Positions 12,065 through 22,939 are shown, counted from the stretch's first letter. The stretch is 64,000 nt of DNA from Mesotaenium endlicherianum (GCA_009602735.1 WELA01009451.1:183403-247402), one strand, 5' to 3'. Notes: generated by a model not told the origin, from the sequence alone. Numbers and translations are program-made.

Positions 12065-12220
12065 CGCGGGCCGTCAGTCCGCCAACAACCTCTCCGTCTC
12101 CGTCGACAACTCGGGCAGCAGCAACTCTGAGGAGGCGTCGGACGAGCCCAGCCCAATTCCCGACAGCACGCTGGTGGACAAGCCATGGCCGTGGAGGCTC
12201 AGTGAGGCTCCAGCACTCAG
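12065..12220 (+). CDS. Ser/Asp/Glu-rich exon-like segment, frame differs from its neighbour
   Basis: One frame reads a Ser/Asn-rich then acidic segment (Ser-Asn-Ser-Glu-Glu-Ala-Ser-Asp-Glu-Pro-Ser-Pro) followed by Lys-Pro-Trp-Pro-Trp, and ends at CAG|GTGTGTG. It looks like a disordered linker of a nuclear or regulatory protein. It is not in frame with 11986-12052, and the only donor/acceptor pair between them would give an intron too short to splice. Either the gene is broken here, the sequence has an error, or one of the two segments is not coding. Confidence 0.3.
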
Positions 12221-13857
12221 GTGTGTGTGATGGAGGCCAGGTGTTTGCCAGCAGTAGCTGCGAAGGCCGCTGCCCGGCTGCGTCTGAGAACTGCAACAGG
12301 GGAAGTGGCGGGGCAGACGAAGCCTAAGGTACTGCTCGTCGTATATGTTAGTCTAGATGTTCGACTGAACAGGTAATAAGCAGCAGGGGTGCTGTCTCCT
12401 TCAGTCAATGGCTTTGGGAGGATCTGCTGATAGGAATAAGGTGAAGAGTAGTATAGTCTGCGCCAGAGTGTCCCAAGTGTGTTTATGAGTCATGAGATTG
12501 TTCTCATAGTGTATAATATCAAGCAAATGTGCAACTCTTACTACTGATGTGCGCAAAACGCCATGGAGCGTTAGCGCTTCACAATCAGCGGACTGTACAC
12601 GTGTTTAAAGTATGCCTTTTTGGTTAATGTTTATGCGCTCTGCTGAGCATGTTGCTTCTTTTTCTGTTTGGCATGGGCCAGGATTGAGATCTAAGCTTGT
12701 CAAATTGTCGTGCAGCAAATTTACAAGCAGCTATAGCCCTTTACATCATTATTTATCTGTGGCCAAACAATAACCCCAGCCTTTTGGTGAAGTCACACTT
12801 GCAGGTTGGTCAATCTGTTGACTCAGTGCTCTGAGCATGAAAATCTTGCTTCAAGCTTCTGCTGGTGTAATTAGGCAGCGGATGCTCCTTTTCACAAATC
12901 TGGTATTTCAATTATCCATGTACCGAATTATGACTGCCCAAAGTGAGGCCTGGTCCAAACTTCCCAGTATGTTTTGCCGCAGTAAATACGTTGCGGGGGT
13001 GTATTGGGCTCCCTACATCACCATGGCTGCTGAGGTAGTGGAGCATGCTGTATTTTCTGTGCATGTCAATTCAACTTGCTTCATCAATCTGATGTGTCAA
13101 GTTGCACGCACTCCGAGTGCATGTACTCTATGGGCTTGCTGGCACGCGAAGGACCCACTACTACCTTACTTGACCAATTAAGACTACCTTATTAAAAGAA
13201 ATAGTATCTACATTGTAGTAACCATTACAATTGCATGACAATTATCAGTCAAGCCCGATTCACATCACTATCGCAGCTCTATTTATACATGGCAGAACAA
13301 ATAAATACCAGTCATATAGTGGCAAACACCTCTACTCAAGTTTAATAAACGAGCCTTACCTATCCTATAGAGTGAAGCAACACCAAGACAATATAGTGCA
13401 GGACCTAGAGCTTGATGGTGTGCGCTTTCTAGAACTGTCTCAATTGAGCCAGTGGATATTTATATTGTTGAACCAGCCCATAGTCGTAGATAGTTCTCAC
13501 TAGCGCTTTGGCATGCTGCAACCAAGAGCAGCATGATGGAGACCAAAAGACGTCGAGCCCAATCAGCCTGTGACGCACTCGTCCAAACCGCACCACAAGT
13601 CGGTATGTGTTGTCTCTCATTTTTGGGCGTAGGAGAGACAGCAAGAGCAAAGGCCTCCACTTCAAGGTGGTGGCTGAGCCAGCGGGGAGGGGAAGCTCAT
13701 ATCCAGCAACCGGTGAACAAGCTGCGAGGGGCCTGCAGCACACGTATTAGCTTCAATGTGGATACCAAATTGTACCAAGGTGGTGGCAAAGTTACAGACT
13801 TTGCATGCCACACCACATTTTCTTCTTGTGACATGAGCTGAGCTTCCGCACTGAAGC
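12221..13857. other. Intergenic stretch, no gene recognised
   Basis: AT-richer DNA with only short frames lacking domain features. No repeat ends or terminal duplications are evident. Confidence 0.5.
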
Positions 13858-14459
13858 AATGTCGGTCAGCAGTCAATGATGAGCTAAGGCTGTTCTTTGT
13901 TTATACTGTATTAATCTAGATGCGATTCAGGAAGGCCCAGCATTGCGTCCCATAGACATGCAACAAAATGCCACTTAAGTCATGCAGTATACCACAACTA
14001 AAACTATTGCTTCTGACCCTACTTGCGGCGTGATATCACACCGTAATCTGTTCACTAGAGATACAACCTGTGCTCTAGAATATTATGGCAGTTTTGCAAT
14101 ATTACATGTGCTAGTAGTGCTCGAATACGTTCTCTCGAGGTGCAAATGACAGCTGGAACTCAATGCAACGAGCCTATGGGCTCATATTAAGTCTTCCTTG
14201 CTCGACCACGGGACTCATAGAAAGCTGTACATCAGAGAGTGCAGTGCTCATCAAGTATTTACAGTATGTTCTAATCTCGACGACAAGTACTGGCATGTAT
14301 TCCGATAAATCTTCCAACTTAGGATTTCCAAGACGATAGAATTCTATAAACTATCGCTTCAGGTTTGCCTAGTCCACCCAATCTGAAAACCGACAAACAG
14401 AGTCAATAGTTTATATATGTTGCTAGTGCACACGGAGAAATACCTTGTGACCGACAAAG

Positions 14460-14690
14460 AACAACATTTCATCTATTGATCTAAAGCGGTGCGCGAGAGT
14501 CTTATAGGCTGCTTTGTCCCTGTAGCAGCCTTTGGTCTCATTGATGACCAGAACGGCTGCCCAGTTGACCACTGCGAGCACAAGCTAGCTGAGCTCACTC
14601 TCCGGGTGCTCTTGACTGGGAGGAAGGGAGCCCCATCAGGCGGTCCCAAACCTGCAGGAAAAGTGGCGGCGCAGTTAGTCAAAACACATT
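14460..14690. other. Conserved exon-like segment, strand unresolved (left inner arm)
   Basis: This block is the best-conserved part of the inner repeat (partner 18005-18240). On the plus strand it reads a segment with Cys-Phe-Val-Pro-Val-Ala-Ala-Phe-Gly-Leu-Ile-Asp-Asp-Gln-Asn-Gly-Cys. On the minus strand it shows a strong acceptor (TTTTCCTGCAG), a Pro-Pro-Asp-Gly-Ala-Pro-Phe-Leu-Pro-Val-Lys stretch with a 6-bp in-frame indel between copies, and a GTGAG donor-like end. Both strands stay open, so I cannot choose. I do not recognise the protein. Confidence 0.4.
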
Positions 14691-15504
14691 GAATGGACAC
14701 TGGCAGGACACAGCAAGCACGTGCACAGCAGAAGGAAAGAAAGCGAGAGTGGCACAGGTATCTCATTCTGCATCCAGCTGGAGGCCCCCCCTGCATACAA
14801 ACGCACCCCTCCCACCCCCCTGCCCCCCGCCTTTTCCCCCTAGCGCACAACGCGGCTTGTGCAGCTGGCTAGCAGCACACAGTAGGCAGAGGAACCGGCG
14901 CCATTACTCCAGGCAGGAGTAGCACACAGAGCAGCAAAGGAGCTGTAGCAACAGAGACCGGCTGCCCACGCACCCCTCTAGTGAGGCTTGTTCACGACGG
15001 CCTTAGGAAAACCACGACAGTGTTTCAGTCTCACAGCCAGGAGTCAAACAGCACATGACCTCACATATGAGTCAAAGGCGCGAGTAATAGGAGTGTGCAA
15101 GCAGCACAGGTGACAGGTGTAGCAAGCAAAGGTTCTTCCAGGCATCAGTGCCGCCCCCCGAGTGGGAGGGGTGCGGATGGTAAGGGCGCTGAGTTGGTGG
15201 GCTTGAAGAGAGCTCTGTTGTGCACGCTAGGCAGGAGGGAATGAAAGCTTGCACCGACGTATCTCCCTCTCCCCAGTCATAGAAGAACCGCAGGCACAGG
15301 CTTTGAGTCGGGGGGCACCTGTGCATGCGAGAAGCTGCCATGCAGCAAAATCCAGCGGCAGAAGCATGCAGCGGCGGCGGCGGGCCCTGCATGCTCGGCG
15401 GGCACTAGAGGAAGGCAGGAGAAGGATGCGCGAGAGGAGAGCGGACTTCTTCCTCTACCAGCTTAGGAGAGAGCCTAAGAAGCCCCCCCCCTGGCGACGA
15501 CCTT

Positions 15505-15612
15505 CTCACCTGAGCCAAAGTTGCTGCTGGTGCTAAAGCAACTCAGTGGTGGCTGCCTCCTTGCATGCCTTCCACAGCAGCGCTTTGGCGGCCTGCCAGC
15601 CTCCTCCCCCGG
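15505..15612 (+). CDS. Candidate exon conserved in both inner arms (left copy)
   Basis: One plus-strand frame reads Phe-Ser-Pro-Glu-Pro-Lys-Leu-Leu-Leu-Val-Leu-Lys-Gln-Leu-Ser, and then a Gly-Cys-Leu, Ala-Cys, Pro-Gln-Gln pattern. The inverted copy (17074-17180, minus strand) keeps the same frame and most residues. Family unknown; exon limits not fixed. Confidence 0.35.
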
Positions 15613-16499
15613 TCTCCCTCGCTGCACCCCCTAGGTCCCCAGATGCCCTCGTGTGGGTGGGGTGTAGTCGGGCACAGAGAAGAGACAGGCAGCAGATGAG
15701 GTGGCCTGGCTTGCTGTCCCGCTTTTTCCCCTCTGCCCTCCCCTGTCTCTGTCCTTCCTTACAAATTGCGCAAGCCCCACGTGCACGCTGATGCAAGGTG
15801 ACAGGCAGCCGATGAGGTCAGTGTTTGCCAACCTCCCTTGCTTCCCCCCCCCCNATACTTTCTGTCATAGAACCAGTTTGACACTCTTGCTGCTCTTCAG
15901 CCTAGCACGAGCACCAGCTTCTCATGCTCAATCATAACCTGGACCAGGACAGCCAGAGTGGCCATGTATGACACGCTGTCCTGGACAAGGACGCCAAACG
16001 ACCCCACAACTCAATATACGAGTATCTTCTACCCATGCTCGTGCTCAGACCCAGGCACTTCAGGGGAGGCAAGGGGGAGGGGAAGGTGCCCGAGCAAGGG
16101 GAGCAAAGTGGGGCCACAGGTTTCTATTGATTGCCCCCGCAGGCATGCAGCTCCTGGAAGTGGCAGGCAAGAGACAGTCACTATACGGACTAGTGAACTC
16201 CCCACATCCTCTTGTCCCAGAGCATGCTGGCATACTCTTCCCCGTTGCAATGAAAATTAAAAGGAAGCCGTACTCTTCCCATACGCCCCCCTCCCCCGGC
16301 CCCCTCCCTCTTTCCCTCCTGCTCTTCTCCTTTTATCTTCCCTGGCCCACCTTTCGTCCCCTCCAAAAAAAAACTGGCATCAATCACACCACAAGAGTTG
16401 GACCCCTCTGGCCCTCCCACACCCCCTCTCAGGAGCTCAAAAGGGGATGACAAGGTATATGACAACAGCGAACCCCTGTCTGCATAATGCTAGCTGGCC
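15613..16499. other. Spacer of inner inverted repeat, first part
   Basis: No gene recognised. It contains poly-C and pyrimidine-rich tracts, one N at 15854 after a C run, and short open frames without features. Confidence 0.5.
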
Positions 16500-17046
16500 T
16501 CTGTGTCGTATATGATTTGGATCTCAGACACGCTCCGTTTCATACATGCATTTTGACGTGAAACGTCTTGAATACATAAACTGCTAAATCTGAAGCTCGT
16601 GGGTGATGGTTTGGGTGGATCTCTGAAGCGCATAAGCGTTCTGCATAGCACGGTATTTTTTGAATCTGTCCTATCGCCCCTTTTGGACGCCTTTTTTTCA
16701 AACCTTATCTTTCTCATTCAAGTAAAGTGCAGCTTCCCCTCATTGTATATACACGAGTCCACTTATTCATTGCTGAACAAACAGTTTCTTATGTGAGCCC
16801 GACGACAGAATGAACCATTGTGGAGGAGTTCTCTGGTCAACGAGGAAAGTTCTTACACTAAGTCATGTTCTACCATTCTCAAATGTCAATCTTACGTGCA
16901 GAAGTGGTGCCGTGTCGAATGGACCCCAAAGGACTATTAACTTCCAGATGGGTAAGCCATCTTGGGATAGAAAATTCATGTCTTGAAGTTGATCGGGCAT
17001 CTGAAGACCACACATGAAGTAGCTGCCTCTCGTTGTCTGCCCTGGT

Positions 17047-17060
<14 letters not shown>
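16500..17060 (+). repeat. Three-copy dispersed repeat R3, copy 2
   Basis: It matches 6155-6697 on the same strand, including the blocks GAAGCTCGTGGG, CCCCTTTTGG, AGTGCAGCTTCCCCTC, TGCTGAACAAACAGTTT/CG and GAGGAAAG. The match ends in a CAG-repeat at exactly the point where the right inner arm begins. This is the only sequence shared between the outer arms and the inner spacer. Confidence 0.75.

Positions 17061-17076
<16 letters not shown>
17047..17076 (+). repeat. (CAG)10 tract at a repeat junction
   Basis: Ten CAG units lie where repeat R3 copy 2 meets the right inner arm. Copy 1 of R3 has only about three units at the same place (near 6687-6696), so the tract has grown or shrunk. Confidence 0.9.
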
Positions 17077-17078
<2 letters not shown>

Positions 17079-18868
17079 AGGCTGGAGGAGGCTGGCAAAC
17101 CACTAAAGTGCTGCTGTGGGACGCATGCACGGAGGCAGCCACAGCTGAGTTGCTTGAACACCTGCAGCAACTTCAGCTCAGGCGGGAAGGTCCTAGGCTT
17201 CAAACAGGTAGAGAAAGAAGTCCGCTCTCCTCCCGCGCATTTCTTTCCTGCTTCCCCCAGTGGCTTCCAAGCATGCATGACCACCCGCCGCCGCCGCTGC
17301 ATGACTCTGCCTCAGCATTCTTCTATATGGCAGCTTCTCACATGCACAGGTGCCCCCCAACCCAAAGCCACAAAGGCTGCATCTGCGCTTCTACTACGAC
17401 TAGGGCGAGGGAGATACGTCGGTGCAAGCTTTCATTCTCTCCTGCCTAGCGTGCACGGCAGTCACCAGCGCCTTTTTCCCCCCATCAACTCAGCGCCCGT
17501 GCCACCCGCACCCCTCCCACTCGGGGGGTGGCGCTGATGCGTGGAAGCACCGCTGCTTGCTACACCTGTTACCTGTGCTGCTTGCACCCCCTTGTTACTC
17601 GCGGCTTTGACATGTATGTGAGGTCAAGTGCTGCTTGACTCCTGGGAGTTAAGCTGAGACACTGTCGTGTCCTTCCTTTGGCGAGGCCGTCGTGAACAAG
17701 CCTCACTAGAGGGGTGCGTGGACAGCTGGTCTCTGTTGCTACTGCTCCTTTGCTGCTCCGTGTGCTACTCCTGCTGCTTGGAGTAATGGCGCCGGCTCCT
17801 CTGCCGTACTGTGTGCTAGCCAGCTGCACAAGCCGCATGGTGCAGTAGGGGAAAAAGGTGGAGGGAGAAGGAGGGCGGGGGGAAGGGGGGTTGGGAGGGT
17901 GCTATTCGTATTCTGGGTTGGCTTCCGGTTGGATGCAGAATACAAAACCTGTGCCACTCTCGCTTTCTTTCCTTCTGCTGTGCTCGTGTTTGCTGTGTCT
18001 CCTTCTAGTGTCCATGCAGTGTGTTCTGGCTACCTGCGCCGCCTTTCCCTGCAGGTCTGAAACCGCCTGATGGGGCTGCCCTTCCCTTCCTCCCTGTCAA
18101 GAACACCCAGAGAGTGAGGTTGGTAAGCTTGTGCTTGCAGTTGTCGGCTTGGCAGCCGTTCTGGTCATCAATGAGACCAAGGGCTGCCACAGGGACAAAG
18201 CAGCCTAAAAGAGAGTCGCACACAGCTGTAGATCAGTTAATGAACAATTGTTTTTCTTCGGTGACGAGGTATTTCTTCGAGTGCATGTAGCAGAATATGT
18301 ACTTTGAGGACTCTGTTTGTCAGGTTTCGATTTAGTGAGGACTAGACAAATCTGAAGCTATGATATATAAGAGTTCTATCGTCCCGGATACAACAAGTTG
18401 AAAGATTTATAGGAATACATGCCAGTACTTGTCGTTGAGATTAGAACATACTGTAAATACTTCATGTGCACTGCAGAGTATGATATACAGCTTTTTATGA
18501 GTCCTGTGGTCGAGCAAGGATGACCTGATATAAGCCCATAGGCTCTTTGCATTGAATTCCAGCTGTCACTTGCACCTCAAGAGAACGCATTTGAACGATA
18601 CTAGCCCATGTATTATTTCCAAACTACCACAATATCCTAGAGTACGGGTTAAATCTCTAGTGAACAGATTATGATGTGATATCACGCTGCAAATAGGGTC
18701 GGAAGCAAAAAAATTTAGCTGTGGTATACTGCATGACTTCAGTGGCATTTCGTTGCTTATCCATGGTATGCGGTGTTGGGCCTAAATTGCATCAGAACTA
18801 ATATAGTTCAGACTGCATCCTCAACAAAGAACAGCTTTAGCTCATCATTGACTGCTAACTACTAACTG
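17074..18868 (-). repeat. Right arm of the inner inverted repeat
   Basis: Reverse-complement partner of 13858-15612. It carries the second version of the exon-like blocks: 17074-17180 (minus strand, Pro-Glu-Leu-Lys-Leu-Leu-Gln-Val-Phe-Lys-Gln-Leu-Ser) and 18005-18240. Relative to the left arm it has numerous substitutions and small indels. One minus-strand-equivalent frame in block 18130-18240 has a stop not seen in the left copy, so this copy may be the more decayed. Confidence 0.88.
18005..18240. other. Conserved exon-like segment, strand unresolved (right inner arm)
   Basis: Partner of 14460-14690. It keeps the acceptor-like TTTCCCTGCAG, the Pro-Pro-Asp-Gly-Ala segment and the GTGAGG donor-like end on the plus strand, and the Cys-Phe-Val-Pro-Val-Ala-Ala-Leu-Gly-Leu-Ile-Asp-Asp-Gln-Asn-Gly-Cys frame on the minus strand. 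Confidence 0.4.
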
Positions 18869-19124
18869 CTAACCACAGGAAGCAACAAAATGCGATAGCA
18901 AATAAATATCGATAAAGTTTCATATTGTACATGTCTAAGCTTCATTTTACACTTCAACTCCAACATCTGCACTAAATCAAACAAGCTATCTAACATTATC
19001 TCTGCTCTAAGTCAAATCAAAACTGACCTACTAATGTGAACTTTCACATGGAATGAGAGATATCCCTTTCAAGGTTGAAAGTAGCTATCAAACTTTTTCA
19101 AGAATCTACGAACTACAGGGATAT

Positions 19125-19178
19125 GCCACACACACACACACACACACGCTCACACACACACACTCACACACGCACACA
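19125..19178. repeat. (CA)n-rich microsatellite
   Basis: CA repeats with interspersed CT/CG units lie just downstream of the minus-strand gene ending at 19228. Confidence 0.9.
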
Positions 19179-19227
19179 CTATGCAACAAAGGGGCTGTTT
19201 TAGAAACCTATCGCTTGAGCTTAGCCA

Positions 19228-20413
19228 CTATCCAAGCCCTGGATATGTGTATCCTTCCCAGGCCAGAACGGGGCTTTTGTCCAGCAGACTAAAGATTCCC
19301 CCCGTGCTCTCCTCCCCTAATAAGCTGGGGCTTCCCAGTGCCGGCAGGTTAGACTCGTCCAACAAGCCCTCCAATCCTCCACGCTGAGCATCTTGGCTGA
19401 CAGCGGGCAGAGTCTGGCAGACTCCGCTGGTTTCCCAACAGCTCGAGTGTGGAGTGAGATGTGGCCTCTTGTCAGGCCCATGATGCAGGTCCTGCTGCTT
19501 CCGCTTCCGAGACATCCCCTCAGCTACTGACTGCATGTGGTGCTGCTCCAACCCGTGCTCTACCTTTCTCCTCTCCTGCATGTCAATGGCGAGCTTCTTG
19601 CTTCCTGGGGCGTCACTAGCTAAGAGGAGGCCCACAGCTGACTGATGCTGAAGCCTGTGCCAGTGTTCCTCCTCCTCACCCATTAGGACGAGGCTGAAAG
19701 GGCACAAGGCTTCAGCTGCTTCAGCGGCCCCACAGGCCTCCCCCATGAAGGACGGCATGCTGCAGCCAAAGCTGCCCAGTGACAAAAGTGCCACAGGCGA
19801 CTGCTCCGGCCACGCGCCGTCCGGGTTCTGTATCCCCCCCGCCTCGTCCTCTACCTCACAGCTGCCAAGGCCAAGCGGCGGCCAGCTCCCAAAGCCCACT
19901 TCCGTCCTCACATTGCACAGGTGCACCTCCAGCACCTTCCCTGCTGCAGAGAGGATGTCCTCAACACCTCGCAGCTGCGGCAGCGCTTCATAGAAGCCTC
20001 CATCCGAAGAAGCGTGGCTACCGCGGCGGGGGGGCCTGGCGGGGTCCCCATTTCCTCCTCGGCCTTCCAAGTTGATCCGACCAAAGTCTCTTGGAAAGGG
20101 CAACTGGAAGCCATCCAGCCAGTCCTCACAGATCCCTTCCGCCTCCTCCAGGCATGGGGGGTCACCCTCTAGAGGACCAAAATCTTCGTCCAGCATAAGC
20201 TGGAAGCTACTCCTCCTAGACGATCCATCTGCCAAATCCTCCTCCTGCTGTGCGGGGGCAGCATCAGAGCCTGGCTGACCAAAAAGGCTCCCAACAAAGT
20301 CAGATGTCAAGGGCTGCGTCATCCCATCCAGGCTGTCCACCTCTTTCACCTCATTGTTACGAGGGGAGAAGGTCTGCAGGCCAGGCGGCCTCTCATCTTT
20401 CTCCTGCAACAGC
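19228..20413 (-). CDS. Last exon of a minus-strand gene; acidic, NLS-bearing protein
   Basis: A long open minus-strand exon, about 395 codons, ends at a TAG whose complement is at 19228-19230. It starts after a clear acceptor (TGTGCCTGCAG) at 20414 and continues the phase-2 frame of the upstream exon 20869-21127, giving Glu-Leu-Leu-Gln-Glu-Lys-Asp. The protein is acidic and rich in Glu, Gly, Ser and Leu. It has a basic Ser-Arg-Lys-Arg-Lys-Gln-Gln stretch about three quarters of the way along that could be a nuclear localisation signal, and Leu-Leu-Asp/Leu-Gly-Glu repeats near the C-terminus that resemble an activation region. No catalytic domain is visible. With the zinc-finger-like upstream exon it may be a transcription factor; that is inference. 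Confidence 0.6.
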
Positions 20414-20868
20414 CTGCAGGCACAAATAGGATCATAGATTAAGTAAGAAATATTAGCTGGCTGGAGGCTGCCATCAAGTACAATCCAGCACCAATTTGCG
20501 ACTATGACAGGGGTTTGACCTCACTGCGCTACAATGTAACTTGGACCTTTTCTTACTCTCCCCTTCTGCCCATCAAATCAAGTAATGCCCTCATGCTCTT
20601 CACACAGTGCCACGACTTGACCTGACTCTTGAAGTCCCCCCCAATATGTCCCCAGGCTTGTCAACTCAAATACATGTAACAGGACGCAGGAACAATAATG
20701 TTTGATCTATAGCCACCCTACGAGCCTCAAAAGATTCTGACATTGACCAACAGTCCCTTGTGCTATTTGACAGACCAAGACCTTCACTTTTATCCGCCAC
20801 ATTCAAACCTAAGGTTGGCAGGAGGGTGATTATCTTCTCATCAAGAGGAGAAAAGGTCCGGTGCTTAC

Positions 20869-21127
20869 TCTTTGGCCGCAAGAAATCTACAGAGACCAGG
20901 AGGCTCTTTGACCACAACGTTGCTCTTGAACTTTTTCTTGGGCTTGGGCTCAGGCTTGGGGTGGTTGTGGGTTCCCAGGTAGCTCACTAGTCCGACTATT
21001 TCCTCCTTACTGGAATCCTTTACTTGTTGAACCACAAACGTCATTGTTGCTGAGCATTTTTCTCCCCCCTCACTCGTGCCTTGGCACGCATAATAGACCT
21101 TCCTGATAGGGTCACGAGAGATAACGA
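20869..21127 (-). CDS. Upstream exon with possible WRKY/GCM-type zinc finger
   Basis: The minus-strand exon starts after a pyrimidine-rich acceptor ending TTGTGAG and ends at donor AAAGA|GTAAGC. It fits the phase of the exon at 20413. It reads Arg-Lys-Val-Tyr-Tyr-Ala-Cys, a second Cys ten residues on, and 29 residues later Gly-Thr-His-Asn-His-Pro-Lys-Pro, followed by a Lys/Pro-rich basic tail. WRKY domains end with a Cys-Cys-His-x-His zinc site and commonly read Tyr-Tyr-x-Cys and Gly-Thr-His-Asn-His-Pro-Lys-Pro. Here both spacings are longer than usual, so this is either a divergent WRKY/GCM/FLYWCH-like finger or a decayed one. The WRKYGQK strand is not in this exon. Confidence 0.5.
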
Positions 21128-21740
21128 CTCACAAGGTCAGTAAGAAAGAGGATGACATAAGTAGCAAGTTTACTCGTCAAGAAATGGGCATATAAAAAAG
21201 AGATCATATATATAGGAAGAGGTCCATGGGCACATTAGCTGAATCTGCTTCATTTATCCCGCATTAAGATAAACAAGTATGAATGCAATCGAGCCTTCAG
21301 CGTCCGTGCAAACCTCATCGAAGAAGTTTTCACTGGGCTTATCAATGCGGCGGTCTTCGTTTCTTTTGAGCCGCACTGCTTCCACCTCCATTTTTCTCTG
21401 ATGATAGAAAGTAGCGAAGCTGTTGGGATGGAGGGGTCGTCCCAGTTTGTCCGCAGTCTGCATAGTTCTTAAGATTTGGTCAAACTATCCATATACTAGT
21501 AGCTGCTATCATGCGCCCACCCATCTAGGCAACTGCCGATTCAAGTCATTACAATCAATGCACCAAATCTATAGTCAACAGTGAACGTAACATTCATCAA
21601 CAGAGAGGGAGCATTTGTATACCTCTTGGAAGGACTACTGGGAGCTTCTCCAGTTGACAAGGCCTCCACTGTGCGCTTCAAGTTTTCCATTAGAACGTCG
21701 CTGGAGACTCGGGTACTGTAACAGTCAATCGGCTGCACAC
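21128..21740 (-). other. Probable upstream exons of the minus-strand gene, not resolved
   Basis: Two minus-strand stretches look coding. At about 21640-21735 a frame encodes Asp-Val-Leu-Met-Glu-Asn-Leu-Lys-Arg-Thr-Val-Glu-Ala and ends near AAGAG|GTATAC. At about 21254-21457 the sequence begins after an acceptor-like CTATGCAG and is open in more than one frame. I could not find a donor that joins the second stretch to 21127 in a single consistent phase, so exon limits and frame are left open. Confidence 0.3.
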
Positions 21741-22803
21741 AGCCCTGATTCGGTCACAATCTTTGTGTCTTCGCGTAGGCCTCTGTTTTTTGCATGTACT
21801 GCATCACCTCAAAGAAGAAGCAAGAAAGTGCGGAGTCCGCACTTCAAAGTTAGAGCGCTAGGAATGGTTTCGTGCTGAATTCACCAGCTGCCACCAGCTG
21901 CCACCAGTTGCAGCAAGTTGCAGAACCTACTACGCAGCAGCAGGAATGCGACTTGAGATATGAATATCATCACCGTAGCCAATCGTACAGCAGCCTCACA
22001 TGTTTAGAAAGCTACATCTGGTCAAAGAGTTCGGGGGGTCAACTCTTGGAATAAGTTGGATCCTTAAAAAAAAAGGGTCCAATAATGAATAAAAACATAT
22101 TTATTGAGAAATAGCGCCAGCAATCGAATCAGGAAGAAATGTTTTTTGAAGGTTTGATGAACATTATATAGGGCTATAGTGTCGCGACTACTATCCGTTT
22201 GACGGTGCCGCACGCGCAGCGCAAGCTACGGCCACCCAGGTACGGAAAGTCAACGTTGACTCACCGACCACTTGACTGATTATGTCGCAGTTAGTGGTTA
22301 TGTCGGCGTCAAGACCACTGGCAAGGGGTCAATGTCAATGTGCCCCACACCCAGGGATGGGGGAGGTTTTGACAGCATAGACAGCCGCGAGGCTAGAAGC
22401 TGGGGATCAGTGATGAGCCGCCCAGCAGGTACCAAGTCAGGTACTGTGTGACTGGCAGATTAAGCCAGGTCATGGCCGCAATGCCAAGATAGGTTACGGC
22501 CGCCCGATTGGGAATCTTGAGCAAGTGGCATTTGCTTGTACACGCCGCTCAGGAGTTCTTAGCCATGAGCCAATTAGGCGTGACTGCCAGCTGAGAAGCT
22601 AAGCAGCCACGCGCGACAGTCACGAGGTGTGCATGCATGCTGAGTGACTACGAGTTTGAGTTGAGCATGGCTAGGCAGAAGCGACATGCAGCTAAGCTTT
22701 GTGACTAAGCACGGCATTCTCGAAAGATGACGCTGTGTGGTGCCTGCGAAAGGCACAAATCTTGCCTGAGACATGTCATTCACTCTCACGCACTTTTGCC
22801 AAG

Positions 22804-22842
22804 AAGCAGAAGGAGCAGAAGGAGCAGAAGGAGCAGAAGGAA
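22804..22842. repeat. 9-bp tandem repeat (AGCAGAAGG-type)
   Basis: About four head-to-tail units of a 9-bp purine-rich motif are followed by GAAGAAG-type sequence. Confidence 0.85.
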
Positions 22843-22901
22843 GGAGAAGAAGGGCGCGAAGAAGAAGAAGGAGTTCCCAAGGCCATTGGAGAGCCGAGGC
22901 C

Positions 22902-22939
22902 CCACGCTTCTGCCGACGCTCCACGCTTCTGCCGACGCT
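22902..22939. repeat. 19-bp perfect tandem duplication
   Basis: CCACGCTTCTGCCGACGCT occurs twice, head to tail, without mismatch. Confidence 0.95.

Larger units (their letters stand above)
13858..15612 (+). repeat. Left arm of the inner inverted repeat
   Basis: It matches the reverse complement of 17074-18868. Landmarks: the segment ending in GATGAGCTAAGGCTGTTCTT near 13885 pairs with 18825-18850; 14020-14060 with 18670-18695; 14490-14600 with 18130-18225; 14640-14690 with 18005-18060; 15250-15320 with 17345-17425; and 15370-15612 with 17074-17310. Identity is moderate, with indels, so the repeat is old. It lies between the arms of the larger inverted duplication but is unrelated to them in sequence, apart from the R3 repeat in its spacer. 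Confidence 0.88.

Noticed and set aside
21254-21463. Trp-Lys-Gln-Cys-Gly-Ser-Lys in one minus-strand frame as the missing WRKYGQK strand
   Set aside because: Suggestive at four positions or fewer, but no donor joins that frame to the zinc-finger exon in phase.
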